A stretch of DNA of 34,020 nt from contig CANPHV010000005.1 of assembly GCA_947573965.1 (NCBI GenBank), forward strand, positions 1 through 34,020. Reading direction: 5' to 3'. The notes under the pieces were generated by a model that searched no databases, was not told where the DNA came from, and was given only the letters and a program-made list of their open reading frames with translations. The stretch comes from an uncultured Clostridium sp. (GTDB lineage: Bacteria; Bacillota; Clostridia; TANB77; CAG-508). Below, piece after piece: positions 1-6,690 of the stretch. The translations under genes were made by a program, and so were the position numbers. How positions within the stretch are numbered: the first letter of the stretch is position 1; every line of letters begins with the position of its first letter.

Positions 1-129
1 TCCCAAGTCTGATACTACACCTTCGTTATAAGTGCTTTTTACTGCTTCTTTCATTAGTTCTACTGATTGGTATCCTGCTGTTACGTCTACTCCTGCTTGT
101 TTGTAGCTTTCACTGTAACTTTTTTCCAT
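1..129 (-). CDS. purM: Phosphoribosylformylglycinamidine cyclo-ligase, N-terminal part (cut by window edge)
   Basis: Only the first 43 codons lie in the window; the gene runs off the left edge. The peptide begins MEKSYSESYKQAGVDVTAGY and continues to EGVVSDLG. The YKQAGVDVTAGY stretch is the conserved start of PurM, which closes the imidazole ring to make aminoimidazole ribotide in purine synthesis (cytoplasm). The ATG at 129 follows a GAAAGGA ribosome site. The upstream 5' region carries a long inverted repeat, annotated separately. Seen: N-terminal match. Inferred: the rest of the gene. Confidence 0.88.
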   Translation of the reverse strand, partial: MEKSYSESYKQAGVDVTAGYQSVELMKEAVKSTYNEGVVSDLG

Positions 130-157
130 CTTTCTTTTTCCTTTCTAGGCGTAAAAT

Positions 158-187
158 AATTTGAAAAATATTTTTATTTTTCAAATT
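158..187. repeat. 12-bp perfect inverted repeat upstream of purM
   Basis: Arms 158-169 and 176-187 (AATTTGAAAAAT / ATTTTTCAAATT) are perfect complements with a 6-nt spacer. It lies 29 bp upstream of the purM start. The AT-only composition makes a stable RNA terminator unlikely; a regulator operator or chance AT symmetry are both possible. Confidence 0.4.
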
Positions 188-617
188 TTTTTCTCCTTAA
201 TTCTTTATATTTCTATTATATAATATTTTTCGTTTTTGTTCAACATTTTTTTTGCTTATTTTTGATTTTATTTGTGATTGATTGTTTCTACGGAAGATTA
301 CTATTCTATTATCAATTAAAAGAGAAAATTTTGTAAAATTGCTATATTTTTTACTTGTCGCTCTCTCTCCTATTTCTCATTTTTAATGTGAATTCTTTCT
401 ATCTCACTTTACTTATGACACCAACTTCTTCCTCTATTTTTTCTAGTGATATGAATTGTTTTATCAATCTGGATAATTTTGTAAATTGGTATTGACAAGT
501 TTAGTTTTTTGGATTATAGTGTTATAGTCTGGAAAATTAAGGTAATGTGATATTTTTTGTCCCAATTCCTTGTTTCCATATTTTTTTAGACTATATTTGT
601 TGAAAAGGGGAAGTAAT
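188..617. other. Intergenic stretch between divergent purM and agrA-like gene
   Basis: About 430 bp without a convincing gene. It is very AT-rich and must hold the promoters for leftward purM and the rightward agrA-agrC pair. I see no tRNA, riboswitch or strong consensus promoter. An open frame on the minus strand across 464-748 overlaps the start of the response regulator in an antisense frame, has no ribosome site and looks like a shadow. Confidence 0.5.
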
Positions 618-1334
618 ATGTTGAATTTTGTCATTTGTGATGATAATGAAAATTTATTAGACAGATTAGAAAAAATGTTAGAAACAATATTTACAAAAAA
701 TAATTTAGATGCTTCTGTCGCCTTTAAGTCTGATAATGCAGATGACATCTTAAATTATATTGACACGAATACTGCTGATGTTTTAATGTTAGATATTAAT
801 TTAAAATCAAGTAAAAGTGGTCTTGAACTGGCGGAAGAAATTAGAAAAAGAAAGAAAAATCCTTACATCATTTTTACTACTGGTCATTTAGAATATGCTA
901 TGGTTGCTTACAAATATAAAACTTTTGATTATCTGCCTAAACCTATTGTTTATGATAGATTGGAAGAAACTATTACAAGATTATTTGAAGATGCTAATGA
1001 ATTAAGTAAAAATTATTTAAAAATTGATAATAAAAATACGTTAATTGATGAGGCTGAAATTCATTATATTAAAAGAGATGGTATGAAATTAGTTTTTCAT
1101 ACGGCCTCTCGTGATTATGAAACTTATAGTTCTTTTAATAAGTTTCAGGAAAAGTTGCCTTCTACTTATATTAGATGTCACAAATCTTATATTGCTAATG
1201 TAAATCAGATTAAAGATGTTGAACCAGTTTCTGGTACTATTACTTTTACAGATGGGCATTCTTGCGATATCGGACCTAAATATAAAAAAGATTTTTTGGA
1301 GGTTTTTAAAAATTATGGAAGTTTTGTTGAATAA
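618..1334 (+). CDS. LytTR-family response regulator, AgrA-like
   Basis: 238 aa. Residues 1-120 form a receiver domain: the acidic pair in VICDDNE, the phospho-acceptor Asp in VLMLDINL, and a conserved Lys in YLPKP. Residues about 135-235 form a LytTR DNA-binding domain (IRCHKSYIANVNQI, then GPKYKKDFLEVF). This is the AgrA architecture: phosphorylated by its partner kinase, it binds direct repeats at target promoters. I chose ATG 618 because AAGGGGAAG sits 7 nt upstream; a start at 570 lacks such a site. The downstream kinase begins inside its last codons (20-bp overlap), so the two are translationally coupled. Confidence 0.9.
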   Translation: MLNFVICDDNENLLDRLEKMLETIFTKNNLDASVAFKSDNADDILNYIDTNTADVLMLDINLKSSKSGLELAEEIRKRKKNPYIIFTTGHLEYAMVAYKYKTFDYLPKPIVYDRLEETITRLFEDANELSKNYLKIDNKNTLIDEAEIHYIKRDGMKLVFHTASRDYETYSSFNKFQEKLPSTYIRCHKSYIANVNQIKDVEPVSGTITFTDGHSCDIGPKYKKDFLEVFKNYGSFVE

Positions 1335-2661
1335 TGTTTGGATGGCGTTAACTACGCCAAATCAGGATTTAGTTAATGCATCTGGCTTTCCCTTAATGTT
1401 AATTGAAAGTTATCTTTCTTTATTACTATTTTGTAATATTTTAGATTTAAAAATATCTACTAAGCAAAAGATTTTATATGTTATATTAACCTCATGTGAA
1501 GGCTTTCTTAGCTTAAAATTCTTACTACCACCTTACAACACTTTTGCTAATTTTATTTTTATCACCTTAGTAGTTTATAAATTATTTAATTTAGGTTGGT
1601 TAAAAAGTTTCTTTGCAACTATTTTACCTCCTATTATCTTTGGCTTATTAGGATTATTAATATCTAGTCCTTATATTGCTATATTACATATTACAGCAGA
1701 AGATTTAGTTTCTATTCCAATCTATAAAATGACTTATAACATTATTATGTATGTTCTTGTCTTTTTGATTCTTCTAATTATTAAAATTTGTAATTTGAAT
1801 ATAAATTTTCTAGAAGATATCAATACCAAAAATAAAGGTATTATTTTTGCCAATCTAGTTTTAGGTTTTCTTACCTTAATTATACAATCCTTTATAACGT
1901 TTTTCTACATTGATATTTTACCTGTGATCATTACTTTTTTAAGTTTCATTACCCTACTTCTATATTTTTGTATTAGCTTATATAGTTTGACAAGTCTAAT
2001 GAAACTAACACAAACCACAAAAAAGCTGCAAAGTGCTGAAGAATATAATAACACCTTGCGTGTTTTACATGATAATGTGCGAGCATTTAAACATGATTTT
2101 GATAATATTGTAACTACTATTGGTGGATATATTAGAACTAATGATATGAAAGGATTAGAAAACTATTATATACAATTAGAAGATGATTGCCAACGTGTTA
2201 ATAATTTATATATTCTAAATCCAGAAGTAGTTAACAATGATGGTATTTATAACTTATTAACTAAAAAATACAATGAAGCTGATTCAAAAAATATTAAAGT
2301 AAATATTTCATTTTTATTAGATTTAGACAAATTAAATATGAAAATATATGAATTTGCTAGAATATTAGGTATCTTATTAGATAATGCAATTGAAGCAAGT
2401 GACGAATGCGAAGAAAAAGTTATTAATTTAACTTTTAGAAACGATTTAAAGAACAATCGTCAATTACTTATCGTTGAAAATACCTATTCTGATAAAAATA
2501 TTGATACCGAAAAAATATTTGAAAAAGGTGTATCTGGAAAAGAAAATCATACTGGATTAGGATTATGGGAAGTTCGCAAAATTGTTAAGAAAAATAAAAA
2601 TGCTAATTTATTTACTTCTAAATCTAACAAATTTTTCTCTCAACAATTAGAATTATATTAA
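1315..2661 (+). CDS. Membrane sensor histidine kinase of the GHKL/AgrC type
   Basis: 448 aa. The first 200 residues are about six hydrophobic segments, the AgrC-type peptide sensor. A short coiled stretch leads to the phospho-acceptor His in VRAFKHDFDNI, then a GHKL ATPase with N-box LGILLDNAIEASDE and G-box HTGLGLWEVRKI. It is expected to bind the secreted cyclic peptide and phosphorylate the upstream regulator. ATG 1315 is preceded by TTGGAGG within the agrA-like gene. A strong terminator follows. The peptide and its processing enzyme are encoded convergently just beyond (2774-3568), so together they form a full quorum circuit. Confidence 0.9.
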   Translation: MEVLLNNVWMALTTPNQDLVNASGFPLMLIESYLSLLLFCNILDLKISTKQKILYVILTSCEGFLSLKFLLPPYNTFANFIFITLVVYKLFNLGWLKSFFATILPPIIFGLLGLLISSPYIAILHITAEDLVSIPIYKMTYNIIMYVLVFLILLIIKICNLNINFLEDINTKNKGIIFANLVLGFLTLIIQSFITFFYIDILPVIITFLSFITLLLYFCISLYSLTSLMKLTQTTKKLQSAEEYNNTLRVLHDNVRAFKHDFDNIVTTIGGYIRTNDMKGLENYYIQLEDDCQRVNNLYILNPEVVNNDGIYNLLTKKYNEADSKNIKVNISFLLDLDKLNMKIYEFARILGILLDNAIEASDECEEKVINLTFRNDLKNNRQLLIVENTYSDKNIDTEKIFEKGVSGKENHTGLGLWEVRKIVKKNKNANLFTSKSNKFFSQQLELY

Positions 2662-2666
2662 GACAC

Positions 2667-2696
2667 AAAAAAGCAGTTCCAAAGAACTGCTTTTTT
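2667..2696. terminator. Bidirectional rho-independent terminator
   Basis: Stem GCAGTTC (73-79) with GAACTGC (84-90), flanked by runs of A and T on both sides. It ends the agrA-agrC transcript and could stop read-through from the convergent agrB-agrD transcript. Confidence 0.9.
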
Positions 2697-2732
2697 GCTG
2701 GATTGTATAAGTATAACTTTTAAGTTATAACT

Positions 2733-2769
2733 ATTGGTAAAAATAATTTTTCGTCCTATTTTTACCAAT
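2733..2769 (-). repeat. 12-bp perfect inverted repeat after agrD
   Basis: Arms 2733-2744 and 2758-2769 (ATTGGTAAAAAT / ATTTTTACCAAT) with a 13-nt loop. It begins 5 bp past the agrD stop codon, so in RNA it would form a 3' hairpin for the agrB-agrD messenger. There is no clean U-run directly after it. A second small palindrome (TATAACTT..AAGTTATA, 2711-2728) follows. Confidence 0.55.
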
Positions 2770-2773
2770 GCTA

Positions 2774-2893
2774 TTAATCTTTTTCAATCATGCTAGCAGG
2801 CATTTTTGGTTGATGAAACACCCAAAATATATAGCATGCGGTATTAGTTGCTTTAGCATATTTTTCTGCTGCTTTTGCTAAAAATTTTAACAT
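2774..2893 (-). CDS. agrD: AgrD-type cyclic autoinducer peptide precursor
   Basis: 39-aa precursor too short for routine gene calling. An amphipathic leader (MLKFLAKAAEKYAKAT) is followed by the core TACYIFWVF and the recognition tail HQPKMPASMIEKD. The single Cys followed by hydrophobic residues and then HQPKMP is the hallmark of clostridial AgrD; AgrB cuts before the tail and closes a thiolactone between Cys and the new C-terminus. ATG 2893 has GGAGGAAC upstream. It lies 48 bp downstream of agrB in the same direction. If cleavage is directly before HQP the ring would have seven residues, longer than the usual five. Confidence 0.9.
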   Translation of the reverse strand: MLKFLAKAAEKYAKATNTACYIFWVFHQPKMPASMIEKD

Positions 2894-2941
2894 ATCTGTT
2901 CCTCCTTCGTAAAACTTCTATAACACTAGTATCTACCAGTA

Positions 2942-3568
2942 TTACGCAGATTCCATTGAAGTATTTCCATATACTTCATATCCATACTTATTGTTGGTTA
3001 ATCTATATGCTAATTTAGTAATTGAAATAGTTTGTAAAAAACTTCCTAATATCAATACATTGGTCACCATAGTATTGGAAATGAGTAATGCAATTATTAA
3101 TCCCATAGAAAATGTAAGATATGATGCAATTTGCTTCTTTTTTCTAACCTTTTGGGCAAGAATCGGAACATCTTCTGTATCAGCAGGAGCATAAAGTTTT
3201 ATCATAATCATTCCGAATATCCACAAAATCCCTATTACAAAATATTTTGCTATTTCTGATAATATTAAATATTTTGCTAAAAATGGTATTCCACAATAAA
3301 AAATGATGGTTCCTATTATGCAGCCTATATGTGTCTTTAAGTGAAATCCTCCTGATGCACCTCGATAAGGAAGAAAAATTATAAAAGTAATTAGTGCCCA
3401 TTTAAAAATCCCTAAAACCAAGGCTACTATTAACATCAAAAAAACCTTAGGAATTTCTCCTACTATATTTTGAAGTCCATAATTAATTACTTCTGCTTTT
3501 TCATCATCTATCTCTGGCATTTCTTTTCTAATTCGATTGGTTAGAAATAGGCAGATTTTTTCTATCAT
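2942..3568 (-). CDS. agrB: AgrB-type peptide-processing membrane protease
   Basis: 208 aa with about five hydrophobic segments. The family signature RGASGGFHLKTHIGC (about residues 69-83) holds the catalytic His and Cys expected for AgrB cysteine endopeptidases. It cleaves and cyclises the AgrD precursor at the inner membrane face. The start is placed at ATG 3568, preceded by GGTGAGAG. agrD follows directly, so agrB-agrD form one leftward operon facing agrA-agrC; in staphylococci the four genes form one operon in the order B-D-C-A. Confidence 0.93.
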   Translation of the reverse strand: MIEKICLFLTNRIRKEMPEIDDEKAEVINYGLQNIVGEIPKVFLMLIVALVLGIFKWALITFIIFLPYRGASGGFHLKTHIGCIIGTIIFYCGIPFLAKYLILSEIAKYFVIGILWIFGMIMIKLYAPADTEDVPILAQKVRKKKQIASYLTFSMGLIIALLISNTMVTNVLILGSFLQTISITKLAYRLTNNKYGYEVYGNTSMESA

Positions 3569-3802
3569 TCTCTCACCTCATTTCAACAATCGAATTTTAT
3601 CACCCTCTAGTTTGTTCTAACCATTTCGTTTATAAAAGGTTTGTTTTCCTTTACGAAATTTATTCTTTTTTTCTAAAAAGCTATTTTTGTTGTGTTCTTT
3701 TTATTTTTCCTATATACTTTTAACGCTTTCGTAAAATCCATTTTGAATTTTGCTAATTTTAATAGGCTTTTCCTATAAATAATAGGTTACTCGGAAAAGA
3801 AC
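3569..3802. promoter_or_regulatory. Divergent promoter region of agrB-agrD
   Basis: No gene is visible here. The region holds several TTTCGT/ACGAAA words (near 3626, 3654 and 3726), some as inverted pairs. Such repeats upstream of agrB are candidate binding sites for the AgrA-like regulator, but I cannot match them to a defined LytTR consensus, so the assignment is an inference. Confidence 0.35.
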
Positions 3803-3832
3803 TTGATTTTACAAGCTCTTTTATGCTATAAT
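3803..3832 (+). promoter_or_regulatory. SigmaA-type promoter
   Basis: TTGATT (3803-3808), an 18-nt spacer and TATAAT (3827-3832), 37 bp before the start of the next gene. Confidence 0.7.
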
Positions 3833-3868
3833 AGGAATATAAGTTAGAGAATATTTTAGAGGTGGGAA

Positions 3869-4276
3869 ATGAAAAAAGAAAATCAAGAAATCAATAATAA
3901 AAAGGAAGCACTACCAAAAGAAACGGAAGAAATAGCAGAAAAAGTATCTTTAGCAGAAGTTGGAAAAGAATTTTTAGCTCCTGAACATCCAGAATTAGAT
4001 GCAAAAGAAGAAATTTCTCAGTATCCTGATGAAGTGGCATCTCCAGAAGTAAAAAAAGAATTACAGGCTGCTCTTGATAGAGTTAAAGCAATTGTAAAAC
4101 CAACAGACGGAAATATTAAAAATGCTAAAAATTCAAACGTATCTAAAGAACAAAGTGTGGACTATTTAAAGAAAAATCCTGTTCAAATTAATACAAAATT
4201 TAAAATCGATAAACAAACAGGAGAAATTGTAAAAAATAAGGATTACACGATTGAAGAAGAAGACAAAAGTAGATAA
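3869..4276 (+). CDS. Small hydrophilic hypothetical protein
   Basis: 135 aa, not recognised. It is highly charged, with a Lys/Glu-rich N-terminus, no membrane segment and no cysteine, and probably largely unstructured or helical. A middle part (EVASPEVKKELQAALDRVKA) could form a helix. Good GAGGTGG ribosome site, its own consensus promoter and a strong terminator make it a single-gene unit between the agr module and tRNA-Met. Confidence 0.75.
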   Translation: MKKENQEINNKKEALPKETEEIAEKVSLAEVGKEFLAPEHPELDAKEEISQYPDEVASPEVKKELQAALDRVKAIVKPTDGNIKNAKNSNVSKEQSVDYLKKNPVQINTKFKIDKQTGEIVKNKDYTIEEEDKSR

Positions 4277-4308
4277 AAATACAAGAATTTCAAATTTCTT
4301 GTATTTTT
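4275..4308. terminator. Rho-independent terminator
   Basis: 13-bp stem AAAAATACAAGAA / TTCTTGTATTTTT (4275-4287 with 4296-4308), starting at the stop codon of the preceding gene. Confidence 0.85.
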
Positions 4309-4311
4309 ATC

Positions 4312-4340
4312 TTGACAAATGGGAAAACTACCATTATAAT
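4312..4340 (+). promoter_or_regulatory. Consensus promoter of tRNA-Met
   Basis: Perfect TTGACA (4312-4317), a 17-nt spacer and perfect TATAAT (4335-4340), 22 bp before the tRNA. This is the strongest sigmaA-type promoter in the window. Confidence 0.92.
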
Positions 4341-4361
4341 AAATAGCGTTATATTGAATAT

Positions 4362-4438
4362 GGCGAAGTAGCTCAGTTGGCTAGAGCATTCGGTTCATAC
4401 CCGAAGGGTCATGTGTTCGAATCACATCTTCGCTACCA
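4362..4438 (+). tRNA. tRNA-Met (CAT), elongator type
   Basis: Cloverleaf with acceptor GGCGAAG / CTTCGCT, D-arm GCTC..GAGC, anticodon arm TTCGG-TTCATAC-CCGAA and T-arm ATGTG-TTCGAAT-CACAT; CCA is encoded. The weak G-T first pair and the absence of three G-C pairs next to the anticodon argue against initiator tRNA. A CAT-anticodon tRNA-Ile (lysidine-modified) is the alternative, but the overall sequence resembles clostridial elongator Met. Confidence 0.93.
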
Positions 4439-4440
4439 AA

Positions 4441-4470
4441 AAAATTGTCTATATAATAGACAATTTTTTT
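4441..4470. terminator. Bidirectional terminator after tRNA-Met
   Basis: 9-bp stem ATTGTCTAT / ATAGACAAT (4444-4452 with 4456-4464) with A-run before and T-run after. It serves the tRNA and the convergent dehydrogenase gene. Confidence 0.88.
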
Positions 4471-4491
4471 ATTTTTGAAAACTTTGCTATA

Positions 4492-5550
4492 TTAATAAGA
4501 CAACTTATAATTCAACTCTCCCATTTCAGCTGTTGGCACATAGCCTGGTCTACAAGCAATCACATCTGGTATCCTATTGGCCACACTGGCACAAGTCAAT
4601 TCAACGGTTGCTGGTCGATTAATAACCAATGTCGTTTCTGGCTCTCCTATCACGGTCCACTCATTTTTATCAAAATCATCTTTTGCATACACTTTGCCAA
4701 TACATTCACTCTCAATGGTTATACCTTGCTCTGTTTCTGTTGTTACCACTGCACTCATCCCAGTTGCCATACCAGCTTTTACTGTCATCCCTAAAGTAGA
4801 AGAAGCAATATCTTCGGTATGAGTTTGTGGCACTGTTTTTTGCGTTTGACTTTTTACCGTTAAACCTAATTTATCACATAACCATCCATTTACATTCCAC
4901 ATATAAGAAGGTAAATATTCTCCTTTTTCTATCATGGCTTGTCTTTCTTCATCAGAAATTCTATCAACAGAAGCTACTTGTTTATCAAATTCTTCTAAGG
5001 TTAATCCTGCCCCATGAGCTTTGGCTAATGCTATTCCATAATCCTCTACATTATAGCTTGAACTTCCTTTTATCTTCTTAATCGTTTGGGTTGAACCTGC
5101 TATACTTGAAATCAATTGCCCCCAATAAATATCTTGATAACCGCTTCCTGTAATCGTACAACCAGTTTGCTTTGCCATCTCATCTAATTTTTTCGTTATG
5201 GCTGGATTGGAATTCATAGGATAAAATGCTTCTTCGCAAGTTGTGATAGCATTTACACCTAATTTCGCACACAACATCAAAGCATCTTCTACATCACTAA
5301 TTAAACTCATCGTTGTTACAATTGCTATGTCTGGTTTGGTTTCTTTCATCATGTTTTCAGCTTCTTCCATCGAAACCACTTTTACCCCTTTGTTTTCTGT
5401 TCCCATTATTTCTCCAATGTCTTTTCCAATTACTTCTGGATTAATATCAATTGCACCAACTATTTCGCCACCTTTTTCACATACATATCGCATCGTATAT
5501 ACACTCATTTTGCCAACACCATATTGAACTACTTTAATTTTTTTATCCAC
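4492..5550 (-). CDS. ord: 2,4-diaminopentanoate dehydrogenase (ornithine fermentation)
   Basis: 352 aa. The N-terminus has a Rossmann fold (KVVQYGVGKMS, then VGAIDINPEVIGKDIG), as in dihydrodipicolinate-reductase-like dehydrogenases; the middle and C-terminal parts (GSGYQDIYWGQL, GWLCDKLGLTV) match DAPDH of amino-acid-fermenting clostridia. It oxidises 2,4-diaminopentanoate to 2-amino-4-oxopentanoate with NAD(P)+ in the oxidative ornithine branch. I prefer the GTG at 5550, 8 nt after AAAGGAG; the upstream GTG at 5559 overlaps that site. No other pathway gene (orr, oraE/oraS, ortA/ortB) is adjacent. Family match is strong; substrate is by homology. Confidence 0.82.
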   Translation of the reverse strand: MDKKIKVVQYGVGKMSVYTMRYVCEKGGEIVGAIDINPEVIGKDIGEIMGTENKGVKVVSMEEAENMMKETKPDIAIVTTMSLISDVEDALMLCAKLGVNAITTCEEAFYPMNSNPAITKKLDEMAKQTGCTITGSGYQDIYWGQLISSIAGSTQTIKKIKGSSSYNVEDYGIALAKAHGAGLTLEEFDKQVASVDRISDEERQAMIEKGEYLPSYMWNVNGWLCDKLGLTVKSQTQKTVPQTHTEDIASSTLGMTVKAGMATGMSAVVTTETEQGITIESECIGKVYAKDDFDKNEWTVIGEPETTLVINRPATVELTCASVANRIPDVIACRPGYVPTAEMGELNYKLSY

Positions 5551-5605
5551 AAAAATCACTCCTTTACTTAAATTATGCTCGAATTTTTGTCATTTATACC
5601 TTCTA

Positions 5606-6328
5606 TTATGAATTAACACCTTGTCCAAAAAAATCATCTCCTAAGGCTAACATTAATAAATTCGCACACCTTTTAGAGGCTAGTTTTAAATTTTCGCCAA
5701 AAGTAGAAGCATTTTTTCCATTTGGGGTATCCGAAATGGCTCGAACTACTATAAATGGCACGGCATCTAAATAACAAACTTGTGCAATGGCTGCACATTC
5801 CATATCAACCACGTCTGCATTAAATTTGGCACGAATTTTGTCTTTCATCCATCCTTCTGTACAAAAAATATCCCCTGTTGCTATGATGCCTAACTTTATT
5901 TGATAACTTCTTTCTGGAATATTTTGTATCATTTTCTCTAACTGTCCTACCAACTCACGGTTACAAATAATGGAATTTCCAATTCCTGTAATATACCCTT
6001 TGCTATGCCCAAATGCGGTAATATCAAAGTCATGTTGAATAACTTCTTTTCCAATTAATACATCTCCAATGTTTAACATTCCATTAATAGAACCTCCTGC
6101 TCCTACATTGATGACATATTGTATCTCAAAATTTTGAAGCATCACTTGGGTGGTTCTTGCTGCATTTACTTTTCCAACCCCACTCTTTACGACAATACAT
6201 TTTTTTCCTTGAATGGTTCCTCTCAAAAATCTTAAGTTGTAGATTTGCTCTACCTTTACTTCTTTCATAATGTTGACAATGGCTTCTCTCTCTTCATCCA
6301 TCGCGACTATAATTCCAATTTCTTTCAT
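5606..6328 (-). CDS. mtnN: 5'-methylthioadenosine / S-adenosylhomocysteine nucleosidase
   Basis: 240 aa. It cleaves MTA and SAH to adenine plus a thioribose product in methyl-cycle salvage. Seen: start MKEIGIIVAMDEERE with the general-acid Glu, INVGAGGSI phosphorylase-fold loop, VDMECAAIAQVC with the Met/Glu ribose-binding pair, and AISDTPNG with the catalytic Asp. ATG 6328 follows GAGGTGAGAGG; upstream in-frame codons lack a site. It lies 55 bp upstream of the dehydrogenase in the same direction, probably one transcript from the promoter at 6364-6393. Confidence 0.93.
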   Translation of the reverse strand: MKEIGIIVAMDEEREAIVNIMKEVKVEQIYNLRFLRGTIQGKKCIVVKSGVGKVNAARTTQVMLQNFEIQYVINVGAGGSINGMLNIGDVLIGKEVIQHDFDITAFGHSKGYITGIGNSIICNRELVGQLEKMIQNIPERSYQIKLGIIATGDIFCTEGWMKDKIRAKFNADVVDMECAAIAQVCYLDAVPFIVVRAISDTPNGKNASTFGENLKLASKRCANLLMLALGDDFFGQGVNS

Positions 6329-6363
6329 CTGCCTCTCACCTCTTTCTCTTTCTTTATGCCTCA

Positions 6364-6393
6364 ATTATATACCATTTGTACAAAAAATTTCAA
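6364..6393 (-). promoter_or_regulatory. Promoter of mtnN
   Basis: On the minus strand TTGAAA (6388-6393), an 18-nt spacer and TATAAT (6364-6369), 36 bp before the chosen start. It diverges from the glmS riboswitch region. Confidence 0.65.
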
Positions 6394-6474
6394 TAGGACT
6401 TGCCACATTTCCTTTTTTAGTGTAATATAATAGTGTAAATTGAAAGAAATGCAAAAAAATTATTAAGGAAAGGA

Positions 6475-6655
6475 GTTTTATAAGTTTTGTATAGCGCCTG
6501 AACACTGATTTTATTCAAGTGTTGACGAGGTCTAGAGTTATCGAATTTTCGGCGGATGCTCTAGTGGCTTTGGCTTAAGGTCATAGGATGCCTTTAAAAA
6601 ACAGTAGTGATATTGTAACAAAGAGAGCTTCCTTTAAGCTTTTATTTGCATACTT
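6475..6655 (+). ncRNA. glmS ribozyme riboswitch
   Basis: The conserved core is visible: AGCGCCTGAACACTG with the self-cleavage point predicted between A6493 and G6494, GTTGACGAGGT, CGAATTTTCGGCGGATGC, and AACAAAGAGAGC near the 3' end. Glucosamine-6-phosphate is the cofactor for self-cleavage, which destabilises the glmS messenger, so end product represses synthesis. It lies directly upstream of glmS. A likely -10 element (TATAAT, 6426-6431) precedes it. Outer boundaries are approximate. Confidence 0.93.
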
Positions 6656-6690
6656 TCAATTCCCAAATTAATTTTTTAGGAGGATTAACT

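Noticed and set aside
464..748. 94-aa minus-strand frame overlapping the response-regulator start
   Set aside because: Antisense to a clear REC domain, no ribosome site, low-complexity AT-driven composition.
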